Of a stretch of DNA of 64,000 nt, positions 51,097 through 60,455 are shown piece after piece; position 1 is the stretch's first letter, and each line of letters opens with the position of its first letter. Source of the DNA: Candidatus Aenigmatarchaeota archaeon (GTDB lineage Archaea; Aenigmatarchaeota; Aenigmatarchaeia; CG10238-14; SCSR01); assembly GCA_016187415.1 (NCBI GenBank), contig JACPJT010000001.1:1-64000 (forward strand), given 5' to 3'. The notes under the pieces are model-generated. The model saw nothing but the letters and a program-made list of their open reading frames with translations. It made no database searches and was not told the DNA's origin. The translations under genes and the position numbers were made by a program.

Positions 51097-52218
51097 TTAA
51101 AAAATCACATCAAGCGCTTTTTCTATTTCGTGCCATCCAACAGGATTGCTATAACCGCCCATTCCATTCTTTTGCAGAGAGCCAATTCCATTAGGAAGTA
51201 CATAGTTAACAACACCACCTACTGTTTTTTTATCATGTACCATAGGTCCCATGATATCACTTTTTGTGACAACATATCCAATTTGGCTTATTTTGGTTGG
51301 CAAGCCATATAGTTTGAGCAATGCAACAATTCGACTAGCGTTATCACGTGACATAATTCCTCTCATCGCTGATAATTCGGTCGCGACCACTAACCCTAGG
51401 CCAACTGCCAAACCATGTTGTAAACCGTAATTAGTTGCTTTTTCAATTCCATGCCCAGTTGTATGACCGAGATTTAAACTTGTTCTGATATCTCTGGTTT
51501 CGCGAGGATCTTCTTTGACAACACTCACTTTCGTCTTTGCACTTTCATGAACAATAAACTCATACGTTTCTGGATTACGTGCGAACACTTTTTCATGAGA
51601 CTGTTCGAGGAATTCAAATATGTCGGGACGAAAACCCACACCATATTTAATCACTTCTCCCATACCATTGACAACTTCCTGGTTAGGAAGAGAAACAAGC
51701 AATTTGGGATCTAGGTATATCCTTCTTGGATTGTAGAAAACTCCTATCATATTTTTTCCAAACTCATCATCAACACCTGTCTTCCCACCGATTCCCGCAT
51801 CAGTTTGACCAATAAAGGTCGTTGGGATGTTGATGTATGGTATTCCGCGTTTGTATGTACCGGCGACATATCCTACAAGATCGCTGAGGGTCCCGCCACC
51901 GACAATTATTAAGCACGACCTCCTATCAAACTCTTCACGGTGGAGAAGTCTTCGTAGTTTGGCGGCAACTGTGTCGCGCTTTACCTCTTCGCCGTCCTTA
52001 ATCGGTTCAAGTGTAACATTTAATCTTAGTTCTTTCATTCCTTCAAACAATGGTTCTCCATAGAGACCTGCAATGTCTTCACTAACAAAAATTTTATATT
52101 TATTTCCAAGCGGATAATTCTGAAGATGCGTTGGAACATCTTTGAGCATATCATATCCTGTAACCACATCGAACGATTCATCAAAGTAGACTGGTGAATG
52201 TGTAACTGGCATATTCAT
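51097..52218 (-). CDS. Sugar-phosphate cyclase, 3-dehydroquinate synthase-like
   Basis: 373 residues. NAD-binding IIVGGGTLSDLVGYVAGTYKRG, the metal-binding Glu in GMGEVIKYGVG and His pair in LNLGHTTGHGIEKA and LQHGLAVG, and the PTTFIGQTDAGIGGKTGV loop mark the AroB superfamily. It could make 3-dehydroquinate from DAHP, or be another cyclase. No other shikimate gene is near. Codon use is AT-rich relative to its neighbours, suggesting transfer. Confidence 0.88.
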   Translation of the reverse strand: MNMPVTHSPVYFDESFDVVTGYDMLKDVPTHLQNYPLGNKYKIFVSEDIAGLYGEPLFEGMKELRLNVTLEPIKDGEEVKRDTVAAKLRRLLHREEFDRRSCLIIVGGGTLSDLVGYVAGTYKRGIPYINIPTTFIGQTDAGIGGKTGVDDEFGKNMIGVFYNPRRIYLDPKLLVSLPNQEVVNGMGEVIKYGVGFRPDIFEFLEQSHEKVFARNPETYEFIVHESAKTKVSVVKEDPRETRDIRTSLNLGHTTGHGIEKATNYGLQHGLAVGLGLVVATELSAMRGIMSRDNASRIVALLKLYGLPTKISQIGYVVTKSDIMGPMVHDKKTVGGVVNYVLPNGIGSLQKNGMGGYSNPVGWHEIEKALDVIF

Positions 52219-52261
52219 TGTACTTGTTGAAAAAGCTTAAATACCCAATTAAAAGATGTGA

Positions 52262-53434
52262 TCATCTAATCTTGTATCTCATGAACCCGCCAATCCCGCC
52301 CAATTGCTTGAATTGCATCCCTTCCGGCGTATCGGTGGAGATTATTTCGACTGTGGTGCCGAAATTCTGCGCCTTTTCAGATAACAGTTCGCCAAGATAA
52401 TCCTTGTCCTGCACCTTTAGTGCCGCCCCGCAAACTCCACACGTCTGCCTGCCAATTTCACTTCCCGGCAAATCCTTTTCAGTCTCATGCGTATTGTCGC
52501 ATTTTAACTTGACCCTGACCCAGTCAAACTCTTCGGAGACCAGAAGCGTCTCTATCGCGCCGATATTCAACGCCTCGATCGTTTGCGTATATCCATAAAC
52601 TACGTTGCCTCCCTTCTGGAGTTGTGTCAGGAATTTTTGCAGCAATTGCCTCTCTTTCATAACTGCCGCTTCTTTCAACAGGTCTTCAGACCTTTGGACA
52701 AGCTCCTCGAAGCCGTGGTCGCCGGTATATCCGATATCCTTTATTCCGAGAATTTTTGGTATCAGCTGGTAATTGAGATATTCTCCCTTGACGAACTGGT
52801 CCTTTATCGGTCCCGGGCCGCCGATTATTATGCCTTTCAATTCCTCCTGCTTCATGAAAATATCAGACGCAATGCTTGCAACTTCCTTAAAATATTCTAT
52901 TATAGCATCTTCGCGAATTCTATCATAGCGCCTCTGGCTCATCCCTCCTTTTATCGCCTTGCCCGCCACAAGAGAGTCAATATGTTTCATCGGTATGATT
53001 CTTTTTCCGTGCAATATTCCAATATCCGCTTCGGACGAATCAAGAACAACAAGCCCGTAAACTTCCTTCTCAGAAATCATCTCCCTTAGCGGATCCAGAA
53101 CAAAAACTTGGTCACACCAATAAATCTTCGTATTCAATTTATCCGGGGGTTCAAAACTCCAGACTTTCAGGTCTTCGTGCCCTTCCACTTCGGACACATT
53201 CCCGCAGAAAACCACGAGGCCGTTCGTTGGCGTCTGCTTGAAAATCCTCAAGTGCTGGATTATCTTTTCCAATGCATCAAGGACATTTTTACGCGTTGTC
53301 TTGGATTTTATATTGGATGCAGTCGATTTTTCAGTGTATATTTGGTTTATTATATCGACAAGATTGTAACCTGCAGGAACATAGACAGAAACCAATTCGG
53401 TGTGCCTTCCGCGTATCGCTTCCAGTTCTTTCAA
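52262..53434 (-). CDS. Peptide chain release factor aRF1 with GGM in place of GGQ
   Basis: 390 residues. The stop-codon domain has TASNIKSKTTRKNV (NIKS at 41-44) and IYWCDQVF (YxCxxxF). The M domain should hold GGQ but reads AGKAIKGGMSQRRYDRIRED: Gly163, Gly164, Met165. The C domain has GIIIGGPGPIKDQF, and a zinc-ribbon-like CGVCGA insertion is present. The universally conserved Gln coordinates hydrolysis of peptidyl-tRNA in the peptidyl-transferase centre. The TTG start used lies about ten residues inside the expected N-terminus; upstream codons (KIRIKKL) fit the family but no standard start is visible. Confidence 0.93.
   Translation of the reverse strand: MKELEAIRGRHTELVSVYVPAGYNLVDIINQIYTEKSTASNIKSKTTRKNVLDALEKIIQHLRIFKQTPTNGLVVFCGNVSEVEGHEDLKVWSFEPPDKLNTKIYWCDQVFVLDPLREMISEKEVYGLVVLDSSEADIGILHGKRIIPMKHIDSLVAGKAIKGGMSQRRYDRIREDAIIEYFKEVASIASDIFMKQEELKGIIIGGPGPIKDQFVKGEYLNYQLIPKILGIKDIGYTGDHGFEELVQRSEDLLKEAAVMKERQLLQKFLTQLQKGGNVVYGYTQTIEALNIGAIETLLVSEEFDWVRVKLKCDNTHETEKDLPGSEIGRQTCGVCGAALKVQDKDYLGELLSEKAQNFGTTVEIISTDTPEGMQFKQLGGIGGFMRYKIR
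52940..52948 (-). other. GGM motif of aRF1
   Basis: Codons GGA GGG ATG for residues 163-165. The third codon is ATG where CAA or CAG encodes the catalytic Gln in all release factors I know. Two changes from CAG are needed, so a single read error does not explain it. Confidence 0.9.
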
Positions 53435-53531
53435 AAGTTTTTTTATCCTGATTTTTGATTCTTCGTTAAATACAATACACCTTATTGTAGATTTAATTTA
53501 ATCGTATTTGATATTTAAATCACGCACAAGT

Positions 53532-54317
53532 TCAAGCTTTGGGGGAATCAGGTGATTGTGTAGGCTGGGATTGATAAATAACTATTCCGGGAAGATTTGT
53601 AGGTTTTGTACGTTTATATCCTCGTGTTTGAGCAGATTCTGCTAACCCTAAAAATAACTTATCGATTTCAGAGTCAGGCACCAAATCACCTGCAGCAAAC
53701 AGGTAAGGATCGTCGCTACCATAAACTGGATTGAGATGTAGAAACTCTATATGTGTACGATACCTCTCATCAACTTTATGGCTCTGAAGCCTGGGTAATA
53801 TTGTTAGTCTATAAAAATCATCCCCCGAATGTTCTCTATCCCCCAAATACATTCTAACTTTATCCAAGTTTTCACGATGTTCTTCAGCATGCGTCAATGA
53901 AATAGCCGTTTTCAGTAAACGTATTCCACGGGATAAACTCATTACTTCACGTAAGAGCGACGGCATCATGCCATAAACAGCCTCTTTTTTCTCTTCATCT
54001 GTCAACCCTTCTACAGAAAGCATATGTTTTAAAAGTGAAACATAAAATTCACTCTCTTCAAAATCAGGCATTGCAGGAACTCTGTCACGACTTTTTTGAA
54101 CACCTTTTTTAATACTTTCTGATAACTCTGGGGGAAGACGAGAAGCAAAATCTCGCCACAAAGGCAATAAAAGTGGATCATGTTGACTATAAGGCGCCCA
54201 CCTATTTGAAGACGGCATTTCTACGCTTACAGCACCCAGTTCGTTTACAGCTAATTTTTCAAGCGAAGTTAGGACGTGATTCCAGTCAAGGTTCTGTTTA
54301 GTTCTTAGCCCGACCAT
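53532..54317 (-). CDS. Uncharacterised 261-residue protein
   Basis: Not recognised. Mostly helical by residue pattern, with LLKHMLSVEGLTDEEKKEAVYGM and SLSRGIRLLKTAISLTHAEEH. The N-terminus has MVGLRTKQNLDWNHVLTSLEK; the C-terminus is Pro/Thr/Ser-rich. No membrane span. AT-rich codon use, like the other orphan genes; it sits alone between aRF1 and valS. Confidence 0.65.
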   Translation of the reverse strand: MVGLRTKQNLDWNHVLTSLEKLAVNELGAVSVEMPSSNRWAPYSQHDPLLLPLWRDFASRLPPELSESIKKGVQKSRDRVPAMPDFEESEFYVSLLKHMLSVEGLTDEEKKEAVYGMMPSLLREVMSLSRGIRLLKTAISLTHAEEHRENLDKVRMYLGDREHSGDDFYRLTILPRLQSHKVDERYRTHIEFLHLNPVYGSDDPYLFAAGDLVPDSEIDKLFLGLAESAQTRGYKRTKPTNLPGIVIYQSQPTQSPDSPKA

Positions 54318-54365
54318 AATTAATATTACATAATAAACCTTTTAAATTTCATCGTCGTTACGGCA

Positions 54366-56693
54366 CTAAACATTAAGGTTGTGCATGGCTTTAAGGTCTT
54401 TCTCAAACGGATTCAAGTCCTTAGGCAACTCCATGGTGATCGGATCTTTCAGTGAGAGTTTATTTTCTTTCTTTCTATTCCATACAGAGGAATTGAACTC
54501 TATAATCTTTGGCGTGGAGTCGGACAGCTTGCTTTTCCATTCCGGTTTTGGAAATTCTTCCGTGTGTATGCTGTACTTATGATACAGTTTTCTCGCAATA
54601 AAGTCCGTCATATGCGGCACAATGGGCGCCAGCAATTCCAGAATAGTCTCAAGGCACTTATGAAGCGTGAACCACGCAGATTGTTGCTCTTCCTTACTGA
54701 ACCCTTCGCCGTATGCCCTTTTCTTTATCATCTCGATATAGTGGTCCGCAAAAACATTCCAAGCGAATTCCCTTATTTTGTTTGCAGGTATGAAAAAGTT
54801 GAAATCACTGTAGCCCGCCATGCATTCTTCGGCAAGCTTGCTTAATTCGGAGAGAATCCATTTGTCAGTTTCTGTCAATTCCGCCTTCTCGACTGTCGGG
54901 AACATGGATATGAATCTGGAAACATTCCATAACTTTGTCAGGAATTTGCCGCCGTTGGCTATTCTTTGGTCGGAGCATCTAAAGTCCGACCCCAACGAGG
55001 ATTCTGTCGCATTCCAATATCTGAACACATCGGCTCCGTAAGTCTGCAAAATCGGAATCGGATCAATGACATTTCCCTTGCTTTTACTCATCTTTTCCCC
55101 CTTCTCGTCAACGCAGTATCCGCTTATCCATGCATGTTCGAACGGTACTTTCTTTGTAATCTGGTGACATCTCAATAGCGTGTAGTAAAGCCAGGTCCTG
55201 ATTATGTCCTTTGCCTGCGGCCTCAATGAATTCGGATACGTCTTTGAAAAGAATGGCTTGTCCTTTCCGTACTTTGAAATGAAAAGCGGCGTAACACTGG
55301 AGTCGACCCATGTATCGAAAGTTCTGGTGTCGCCGACAAAATCCTTGCACCCGCACTTGTCGCATTTCTTGATAGGCGATTTCTTTTTCCATGGCTGGTA
55401 GTATTTGCCAGCAGGCGGAACAAAAACCTTCTTACAGTCCCTGCAATACCAGATGGGTATTTCTGTTCCGTAAAATCTCCTTCTGGATATGGGCCAATCG
55501 ATGCTTACATTGTCAATCCAGTCCAAAAGCAACTGCCTGTGAGCATCGGGATGGAACTTTAGTTTTTTCGCAAGTATTCTCATTTTGTCTTTCATGTCGA
55601 TCTGTTTGATATACCATTCATTCATCGGGACAATCTCGATTGTATTCTTGCTTCTTTCGCAGGTCGGCGTCCTGTGCATTATATCCTCTTTCTTGACAAC
55701 CAGTCCCTTTTCTTCCAAGTCGAGAACGACTTTCTTTCTCGCTTCATCGGCAGTCATGCCGGCATACGGGCCGGCGTTTCTTGTCAGCCTGCCTTCGGCA
55801 TTTATCATGATAATTTCCTCGAGTTTCAATTCCCTGAAAAGCCTGACATCCTCGTAATCGCCGTAGCTGCATATCATCACAACGCCGGTGCCGAATTCGG
55901 GATTGGCCTGGGTATGGGCTATGACTTTTACTTCCCTGTTGAAAAGCGGGATGACGGCCGTTTTGTTCACAACATCGCGGTATCTTTCATCGTCCGGGTG
56001 GACTATTATTGTCTGGCACGCGCCTAAAAGTTCCGGACGGGTTGTCGCAATGGTTATCACGCCGCCCTCCTTCAATCTGAAGGTTATGTAAACCAGTTTC
56101 GTGGGCATATCATTGTACACAACTTCGGCGTCTGCAATCGTAGTTCCGCAGATGGTGCAATAATTATTGGGCCTCGTGTCTTCGTACACCAGTCCTTTTT
56201 TCCACAAATCGATGAAAGTTGTCTGCGTCAATATCCTGTATTCCTCGGAATCAGTGCGGTAGTAATTTTTGAAATCGCCGGACATCCCCATCGTTTTCAT
56301 CGTGCTGATCATTTCTGCCTCCAGGTCATCCAATGCACCTTTGCAGTATTCTATGAACTTGTCACGGGGCGTCGCATGAATGGATATGTTGAATTTCTTT
56401 TCCGTGTAAATCTCGACAGGCAAACCGTTCCTATCAATTCCTATCGGAAAAAATGTCTCATGCCCGAGCATCCTTGCAGTGCGTGCTATCATGTCTATCT
56501 GCGAGTAGTGCGCCGCAGCGCCGGCATGCCACGGCCGTCCCGACGGGTATGGCGGCGGGGTGTCGATGACAAAAACAGGCTTCTTCGACTTGATGTTAAA
56601 ACTGTATAGTTTCTCCTTTTCCCAGAGACCTCTCACTTTCTCTTCGAGCTGTGGATTCCAGACAGTCTCTGTGATTTTAGGCGTGAACTTCAT
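54366..56693 (-). CDS. valS: Valyl-tRNA synthetase
   Basis: 775 residues, class I. The HIGH motif is a variant, PWHAGAAAHYSQIDMIARTA, and KMSKS is EKMSKSKGNVIDP. The editing domain has TIATTRPELLGACQTIIVHPDDERY. Zinc-like Cys pairs are IWYCRDCKKVF and IKKCDKCGCKDF. The tRNA-binding helical end is shorter than in bacteria, with no long coiled-coil arm. It reads leftward toward a convergent-free region; its start faces a 471-nt gap. Confidence 0.95.
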   Translation of the reverse strand: MKFTPKITETVWNPQLEEKVRGLWEKEKLYSFNIKSKKPVFVIDTPPPYPSGRPWHAGAAAHYSQIDMIARTARMLGHETFFPIGIDRNGLPVEIYTEKKFNISIHATPRDKFIEYCKGALDDLEAEMISTMKTMGMSGDFKNYYRTDSEEYRILTQTTFIDLWKKGLVYEDTRPNNYCTICGTTIADAEVVYNDMPTKLVYITFRLKEGGVITIATTRPELLGACQTIIVHPDDERYRDVVNKTAVIPLFNREVKVIAHTQANPEFGTGVVMICSYGDYEDVRLFRELKLEEIIMINAEGRLTRNAGPYAGMTADEARKKVVLDLEEKGLVVKKEDIMHRTPTCERSKNTIEIVPMNEWYIKQIDMKDKMRILAKKLKFHPDAHRQLLLDWIDNVSIDWPISRRRFYGTEIPIWYCRDCKKVFVPPAGKYYQPWKKKSPIKKCDKCGCKDFVGDTRTFDTWVDSSVTPLFISKYGKDKPFFSKTYPNSLRPQAKDIIRTWLYYTLLRCHQITKKVPFEHAWISGYCVDEKGEKMSKSKGNVIDPIPILQTYGADVFRYWNATESSLGSDFRCSDQRIANGGKFLTKLWNVSRFISMFPTVEKAELTETDKWILSELSKLAEECMAGYSDFNFFIPANKIREFAWNVFADHYIEMIKKRAYGEGFSKEEQQSAWFTLHKCLETILELLAPIVPHMTDFIARKLYHKYSIHTEEFPKPEWKSKLSDSTPKIIEFNSSVWNRKKENKLSLKDPITMELPKDLNPFEKDLKAMHNLNV

Positions 56694-56835
56694 AGCATCT
56701 TTCTCAGTTTAAATTGAAATTTAGGAATGGAAGTAATTAAAAGACAGTCAACCCGCGACCCGTAATCCACCAGACATTGTCTCAAAAACTAATTATGACT
56801 CTGGTTATTTAAGCCATGAATTCAACTTCTATTTA

Positions 56836-56904
56836 CCTTGCCTTTTAACGCCTCTGTGTAGTGATGAGTTAAGCAAGCTATGACCATAGAAGCACGGGGC
56901 AAGG
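56836..56904 (+). ncRNA. Candidate structured RNA, three-way junction
   Basis: CCTTGCC (56836-56842) pairs perfectly with GGCAAGG (56898-56904). Inside, TTAAC (56845-56849) pairs with GTTAA (56868-56872), and CTAT (56878-56881) with ATAG (56886-56889) around GACC. ATTTAAG at 56796-56802 could be its TATA box. GTGATGA (56861-56867) resembles a box C but no box D was found. Family unknown. Confidence 0.4.
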
Positions 56905-56989
56905 CGATATTCATTATCTTTAAACAGTCGTCACATGATAATAACATATGTTACAAAAAATAACACTAATAGAATAATGGAAATATTTT

Positions 56990-57115
56990 TTGAAAATCCC
57001 AGTAAAAAGTTTCAAATCTTATTCCTATGAAGCCAATGCCGAGTTTCTAAAGAAATTTTATTCAGTTAACGTAGGGTATGGCAAATATAAAAAGTGGACA
57101 GATATAATGAATTAG
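56990..57115 (+). CDS. Possible 41-residue protein
   Basis: A TTG-started frame: KIPVKSFKSYSYEANAEFLK and then KFYSVNVGYGKYKKWTDIMN. The amino-acid mix looks protein-like and may be a remnant of a longer gene. No ribosome site is clear. Confidence 0.3.
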   Translation: MKIPVKSFKSYSYEANAEFLKKFYSVNVGYGKYKKWTDIMN

Positions 57116-57164
57116 ACTCCAAGCCTTGTAAAACGTTTAAATCCTTATCTTTCATTAATATTTC

Positions 57165-57875
57165 ATGGTAAATGCAGAAGTTGCAGGATCCCTTAGAAGA
57201 AAAGGTTATCTTCCAAAAACAGATCTTTTTACGAGAATTCAAGAAACAGAAGAATTAAATGGTTGTTCTTTTGATATGTTATTCAGTAGTGCCAATGATT
57301 GGGGCTGGAAACCTGAGAAAGTTAGAGCAGCTTTATCGGCACACGGAATGAAAGTGGAAAATGTTGCCGTAGTTAATTGGGACAGTGACAGTACTGGAGC
57401 AACATTTACAGGAGATGAGTTAAGTCCTCAAAATCCATTAGTAATTGTCAATTCCCATCTTCAGTATGGAAGAAAATTTGGTGAATTGTGTGGGGCTTTA
57501 GAACAAGATGGAAGACAACTAGGATGGAAAGTCAAGCCAGGAACTTATGCCTTTTTCAAGCGAGTATACAGCAGTAATGATGGTTCGTTATATGGATTGA
57601 ATACAATGGTTCCAGTTTATATGACTGGTCTTGATCCAAAAATGGTTTCCGATGATATGTGTGAAAGGGGGTACGCACTTTGGTTCAGTCACGATTGGGA
57701 AAAGGGTGTAAACCATTATTCAATGGTCGCACCTGATAAAGTTACTGGTAAAAAGAAATGGTTCTCATGGGAAGAGCATCCTTTTGACGAAGAAGCTTGG
57801 AGAGTTGACAAAAATATAGAGAACAATGCTGAATTCGGTGGATTTGCCAGACGACACTCATACGTTAGATTATGA
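57165..57875 (+). CDS. Uncharacterised 236-residue protein
   Basis: Not recognised. Predicted mixed alpha/beta, rich in Trp (NDWGWKPEKV, WFSHDWEKGVNHY, WFSWEEHPF). Contains NPLVIVNSHLQYGRKFGEL and FFKRVYSSNDGSLYGLNTM. No signal peptide. A CGTTTAAAT element (about 57133-57141) lies about 25 nt before the ATG. AT-rich codons suggest the same origin class as the other orphans. Confidence 0.65.
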   Translation: MVNAEVAGSLRRKGYLPKTDLFTRIQETEELNGCSFDMLFSSANDWGWKPEKVRAALSAHGMKVENVAVVNWDSDSTGATFTGDELSPQNPLVIVNSHLQYGRKFGELCGALEQDGRQLGWKVKPGTYAFFKRVYSSNDGSLYGLNTMVPVYMTGLDPKMVSDDMCERGYALWFSHDWEKGVNHYSMVAPDKVTGKKKWFSWEEHPFDEEAWRVDKNIENNAEFGGFARRHSYVRL

Positions 57876-58017
57876 AAATAAATTGATTTTAAAAGAAATT
57901 TCTAAAAATCTATAAATATCAGAACAACCAATTATTCGATAATTCAGTGCTGTATTCTTCACGCCTCATTCTCGATGCAACGGTAACTACTTTTAATTGG
58001 AAGCACCATTATATTGT

Positions 58018-59037
58018 ATGAAGGACGACAAAGTTCTCCTTATTCTGCTGGGCGCAATGGCTGTAATAAGTGTGCTTCTCCTGATGCCGTTCCTGTCTTA
58101 TGCCCTATTTGCAATTACTCTTGCCGTCATATCATATCCGCTGTACACCAGATTCAAATCCAGCCTCAAGTTCGCCCCCTTGTCCGCGATAGTATTGATC
58201 ATCTTGCTGATCCTGATAATCATCATACCATCCATATACATCACGATAACAGTTTTCAATCAAGCCCGTGATATAATAACAAACATTGGCGCCAGCCAGT
58301 TCAAGGATGTGCAGCAGCTGGAGGCCACGCTGAACGGCGTCCTTGGCGTGCAATTGAACTTCGCCACGCCATTTAGAATCTGGATATTGGATTTTTCATC
58401 GACAATCAGGTCATATATTCTGGCTAACATCTTCGACCTTACAAAGTACATTATAAATTTCTTGGCAGGAGCGAGCTTGACGCTTTTCATAATGTTCTAT
58501 CTTTTTGTCGACGGCAAGGAAATTGTAGAAAGTTTAAAGTCCCATTTTCCAATAGAAGACGAATACAAGAACAGGCTATTCAGCAGGGCATACCGCACCA
58601 TACAGGGTCTGTTTTTGGGTTTCTTCCTCACGGCTTTATTGCAAGGCATGCTGGGAGGTCTGGGTTACTTTCTCTTTGGTGTGCCTAACGTAATCCTTCT
58701 TTCGGTCTTGACAGCCGCATTCTCATTGGTGCCTTTCATCGGACCGCCGATTGTTTATGTCCCAGCATCCATTTACCTAATGTTGAACGGCAATACACTG
58801 GCTGGCGTGGGTTTGTTTTTGTATAGCATACTTTTAATCAGCAACATCGACAACATTGTGCGTCCATGGGTTGTCAGATTCAGATCCAAGATACACCCAT
58901 TGTCGGTCATACTCGGTGTCATAGGCGGCATTTCCATTCTTGGTTTCATAGGGCTTTTCGTAGGACCCCTGATAATTACATTATTCTTGGAAACACTTGA
59001 TGTGTATCAGATGGCGAAAAACAAGAAACAGAATTAA
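58018..59037 (+). CDS. AI-2E family (PerM-like) membrane transporter
   Basis: 339 residues with about eight transmembrane helices (paired near the N-terminus, then 145-165 and five in the C-terminal half). The conserved core SRAYRTIQGLFLGFFLTALLQG and FGVPNVILLSVLTAAFSLVPFIGPPIVYVP and the ending LGFIGLFVGPLII are family marks. Members export small molecules or ions. ATG 58018 is preferred over a TTG 21 bases upstream. Confidence 0.9.
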   Translation: MKDDKVLLILLGAMAVISVLLLMPFLSYALFAITLAVISYPLYTRFKSSLKFAPLSAIVLIILLILIIIIPSIYITITVFNQARDIITNIGASQFKDVQQLEATLNGVLGVQLNFATPFRIWILDFSSTIRSYILANIFDLTKYIINFLAGASLTLFIMFYLFVDGKEIVESLKSHFPIEDEYKNRLFSRAYRTIQGLFLGFFLTALLQGMLGGLGYFLFGVPNVILLSVLTAAFSLVPFIGPPIVYVPASIYLMLNGNTLAGVGLFLYSILLISNIDNIVRPWVVRFRSKIHPLSVILGVIGGISILGFIGLFVGPLIITLFLETLDVYQMAKNKKQN

Positions 59038-59104
59038 ACGAATTTCGTCAGACAGGCTGGTCAAGTAAATTTGTTATAAGACACTTGAAATAGAAACATA
59101 CACC

Positions 59105-60424
59105 TCACTTTATAACAACTCTAGGACGATGACTAACAGATAATGTATTTCGTTCTAGATACCCAAAATATTCTAAAGTCTCTTTTAATTCTTGAGAATC
59201 TCTAGCGAGGTATGGAGCAACTCTAAAAATCAATCCTTTTTTAGAAGGTTTTGCAGTTACATCATCATAGCATCCTAGAACATCTCTAGATCGGTCAAAA
59301 TAAAATAAATCCATGAACATTTTACCAGTTGTTGGAGTAGTATATTTGTATCTTTCTAAATCCGATAAAAAGTAATGGCCAGCCGAACGTAATAAAAGAG
59401 ACTTCATATGTTGTTCTCCCAAGTCTTGAGTTTTCAATTGTGCCAATATATCATCTGAATGTAATTGGGTAAATTGACTCTCATCAAAAATTATGAAAGC
59501 ACCGTCCCTTAATAATGCGTCCAACCTTTTAACCAAATCTTCGTCATATTCTCCAGATAGTAGTATACCTTCATCTAAACTGAAGTAGTGTTTTGTGTTA
59601 TCTGCATCTAATAAAAATAGTTGATCTTCCAATGCTCTTTTACACACACCATTTAAATAATTTTTATTACCTTGTTTTAACTGATCTTGGAATAGTTTTC
59701 CAGTCTTTCTTCTATACGATTCATTGATGTTTCCAAATCTTGGATTGATCTGAAATATATCTGGCAAATATAAGTTGTGTCTACCATTATACATAATCGA
59801 CAAAACACGTCGGCTAATTCCTATATCCCTTCTAAACTCCTTGTACAGTTTTAGAAGTTCTGGGTCTCTGACAATATCCAGCCAACTAAAGTTCTTTAGT
59901 TTTGTAGGATCGGTTTGTTCTAACCAAATTCGGAATTGATCCTGCAAAGTAGTGCCTGCTAAATCATAATGAGTTTTAACTTTTAATTTCTCTCTCTTTC
60001 CATAAAGATTTACTGATAAAATACCTTTTGGTGATAAAACTTGTCTAGACGATATATATCTCAAGATAGTGAGCACGTCATCTGACAACTGGCCTTCAAA
60101 ATCAAGGGATATGACATCGAATCTATCTTTTGTAGTCGCGAAAAAATCCCTAGCTTCACCGCTAAATAAATTAATTTGTAACTCCTGAGATTCAAGATCG
60201 TCTGATCTTTCTTTAACTCTCTCAGCACCCGTGATATTGATTCTGGGTACATTGATTTTATCGAATACACTGGTTACCTCTAAAGCTTGTGTAGGCGATG
60301 TATAAGGTAAACAAAAAACTTTAATTTTACTGGGTGGTTTATCTAATTTAGGAAGCGTCTTTTGGTCGAATTCCAATTCTCTTTCCCTTGATTTTCTTTT
60401 GATTGGCGTATCAAATCTTGACAT
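59105..60424 (-). CDS. Rossmann-fold, methyltransferase-like protein, GHKL operon
   Basis: 439 residues from the ATG at MSRFDTPIKR; the upstream TTG would add a hydrophobic stretch and is unlikely. Residues 35-145 look like a class I methyltransferase or related nucleotide fold (KIKVFCLPYTSPTQALEVTS, NVPRINITGAERVK, RFDVISLDFEGQLSDD, GILSVNLYGKREK). The remainder is helical and unknown. The AdoMet glycine loop is not obvious, so the fold may be a degenerate or different Rossmann enzyme. It follows the ATPase gene with a ~30-nt gap. Confidence 0.72.
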   Translation of the reverse strand: MSRFDTPIKRKSRERELEFDQKTLPKLDKPPSKIKVFCLPYTSPTQALEVTSVFDKINVPRINITGAERVKERSDDLESQELQINLFSGEARDFFATTKDRFDVISLDFEGQLSDDVLTILRYISSRQVLSPKGILSVNLYGKREKLKVKTHYDLAGTTLQDQFRIWLEQTDPTKLKNFSWLDIVRDPELLKLYKEFRRDIGISRRVLSIMYNGRHNLYLPDIFQINPRFGNINESYRRKTGKLFQDQLKQGNKNYLNGVCKRALEDQLFLLDADNTKHYFSLDEGILLSGEYDEDLVKRLDALLRDGAFIIFDESQFTQLHSDDILAQLKTQDLGEQHMKSLLLRSAGHYFLSDLERYKYTTPTTGKMFMDLFYFDRSRDVLGCYDDVTAKPSKKGLIFRVAPYLARDSQELKETLEYFGYLERNTLSVSHRPRVVIK

Positions 60425-60455
60425 AAACACAAATAAAAACAGAAATACGATTAAA

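Larger units (their letters stand above)
56694..57164. other. 471-nt intergenic region
   Basis: Between the start of valS (minus) and the orphan gene at 57165 (plus). It holds a TATA-like ATTTAAG (56796-56802), a possible structured RNA (56836-56904), a short frame (56990-57115) and a TTTAAAT-type element before 57165 (about 57135). No tRNA and no repeats were found. Confidence 0.6.

Noticed and set aside
54366..56693. Broken ValRS because HIGH reads HAGA
   Set aside because: Class I synthetases tolerate changes at the second and fourth positions, the first His and Gly are kept, and KMSKS and editing motifs are intact.
56836..56904. Hammerhead ribozyme or C/D box RNA
   Set aside because: GTGATGA is present but the CTGATGA core, GAAA partner and box D needed for either class are missing.
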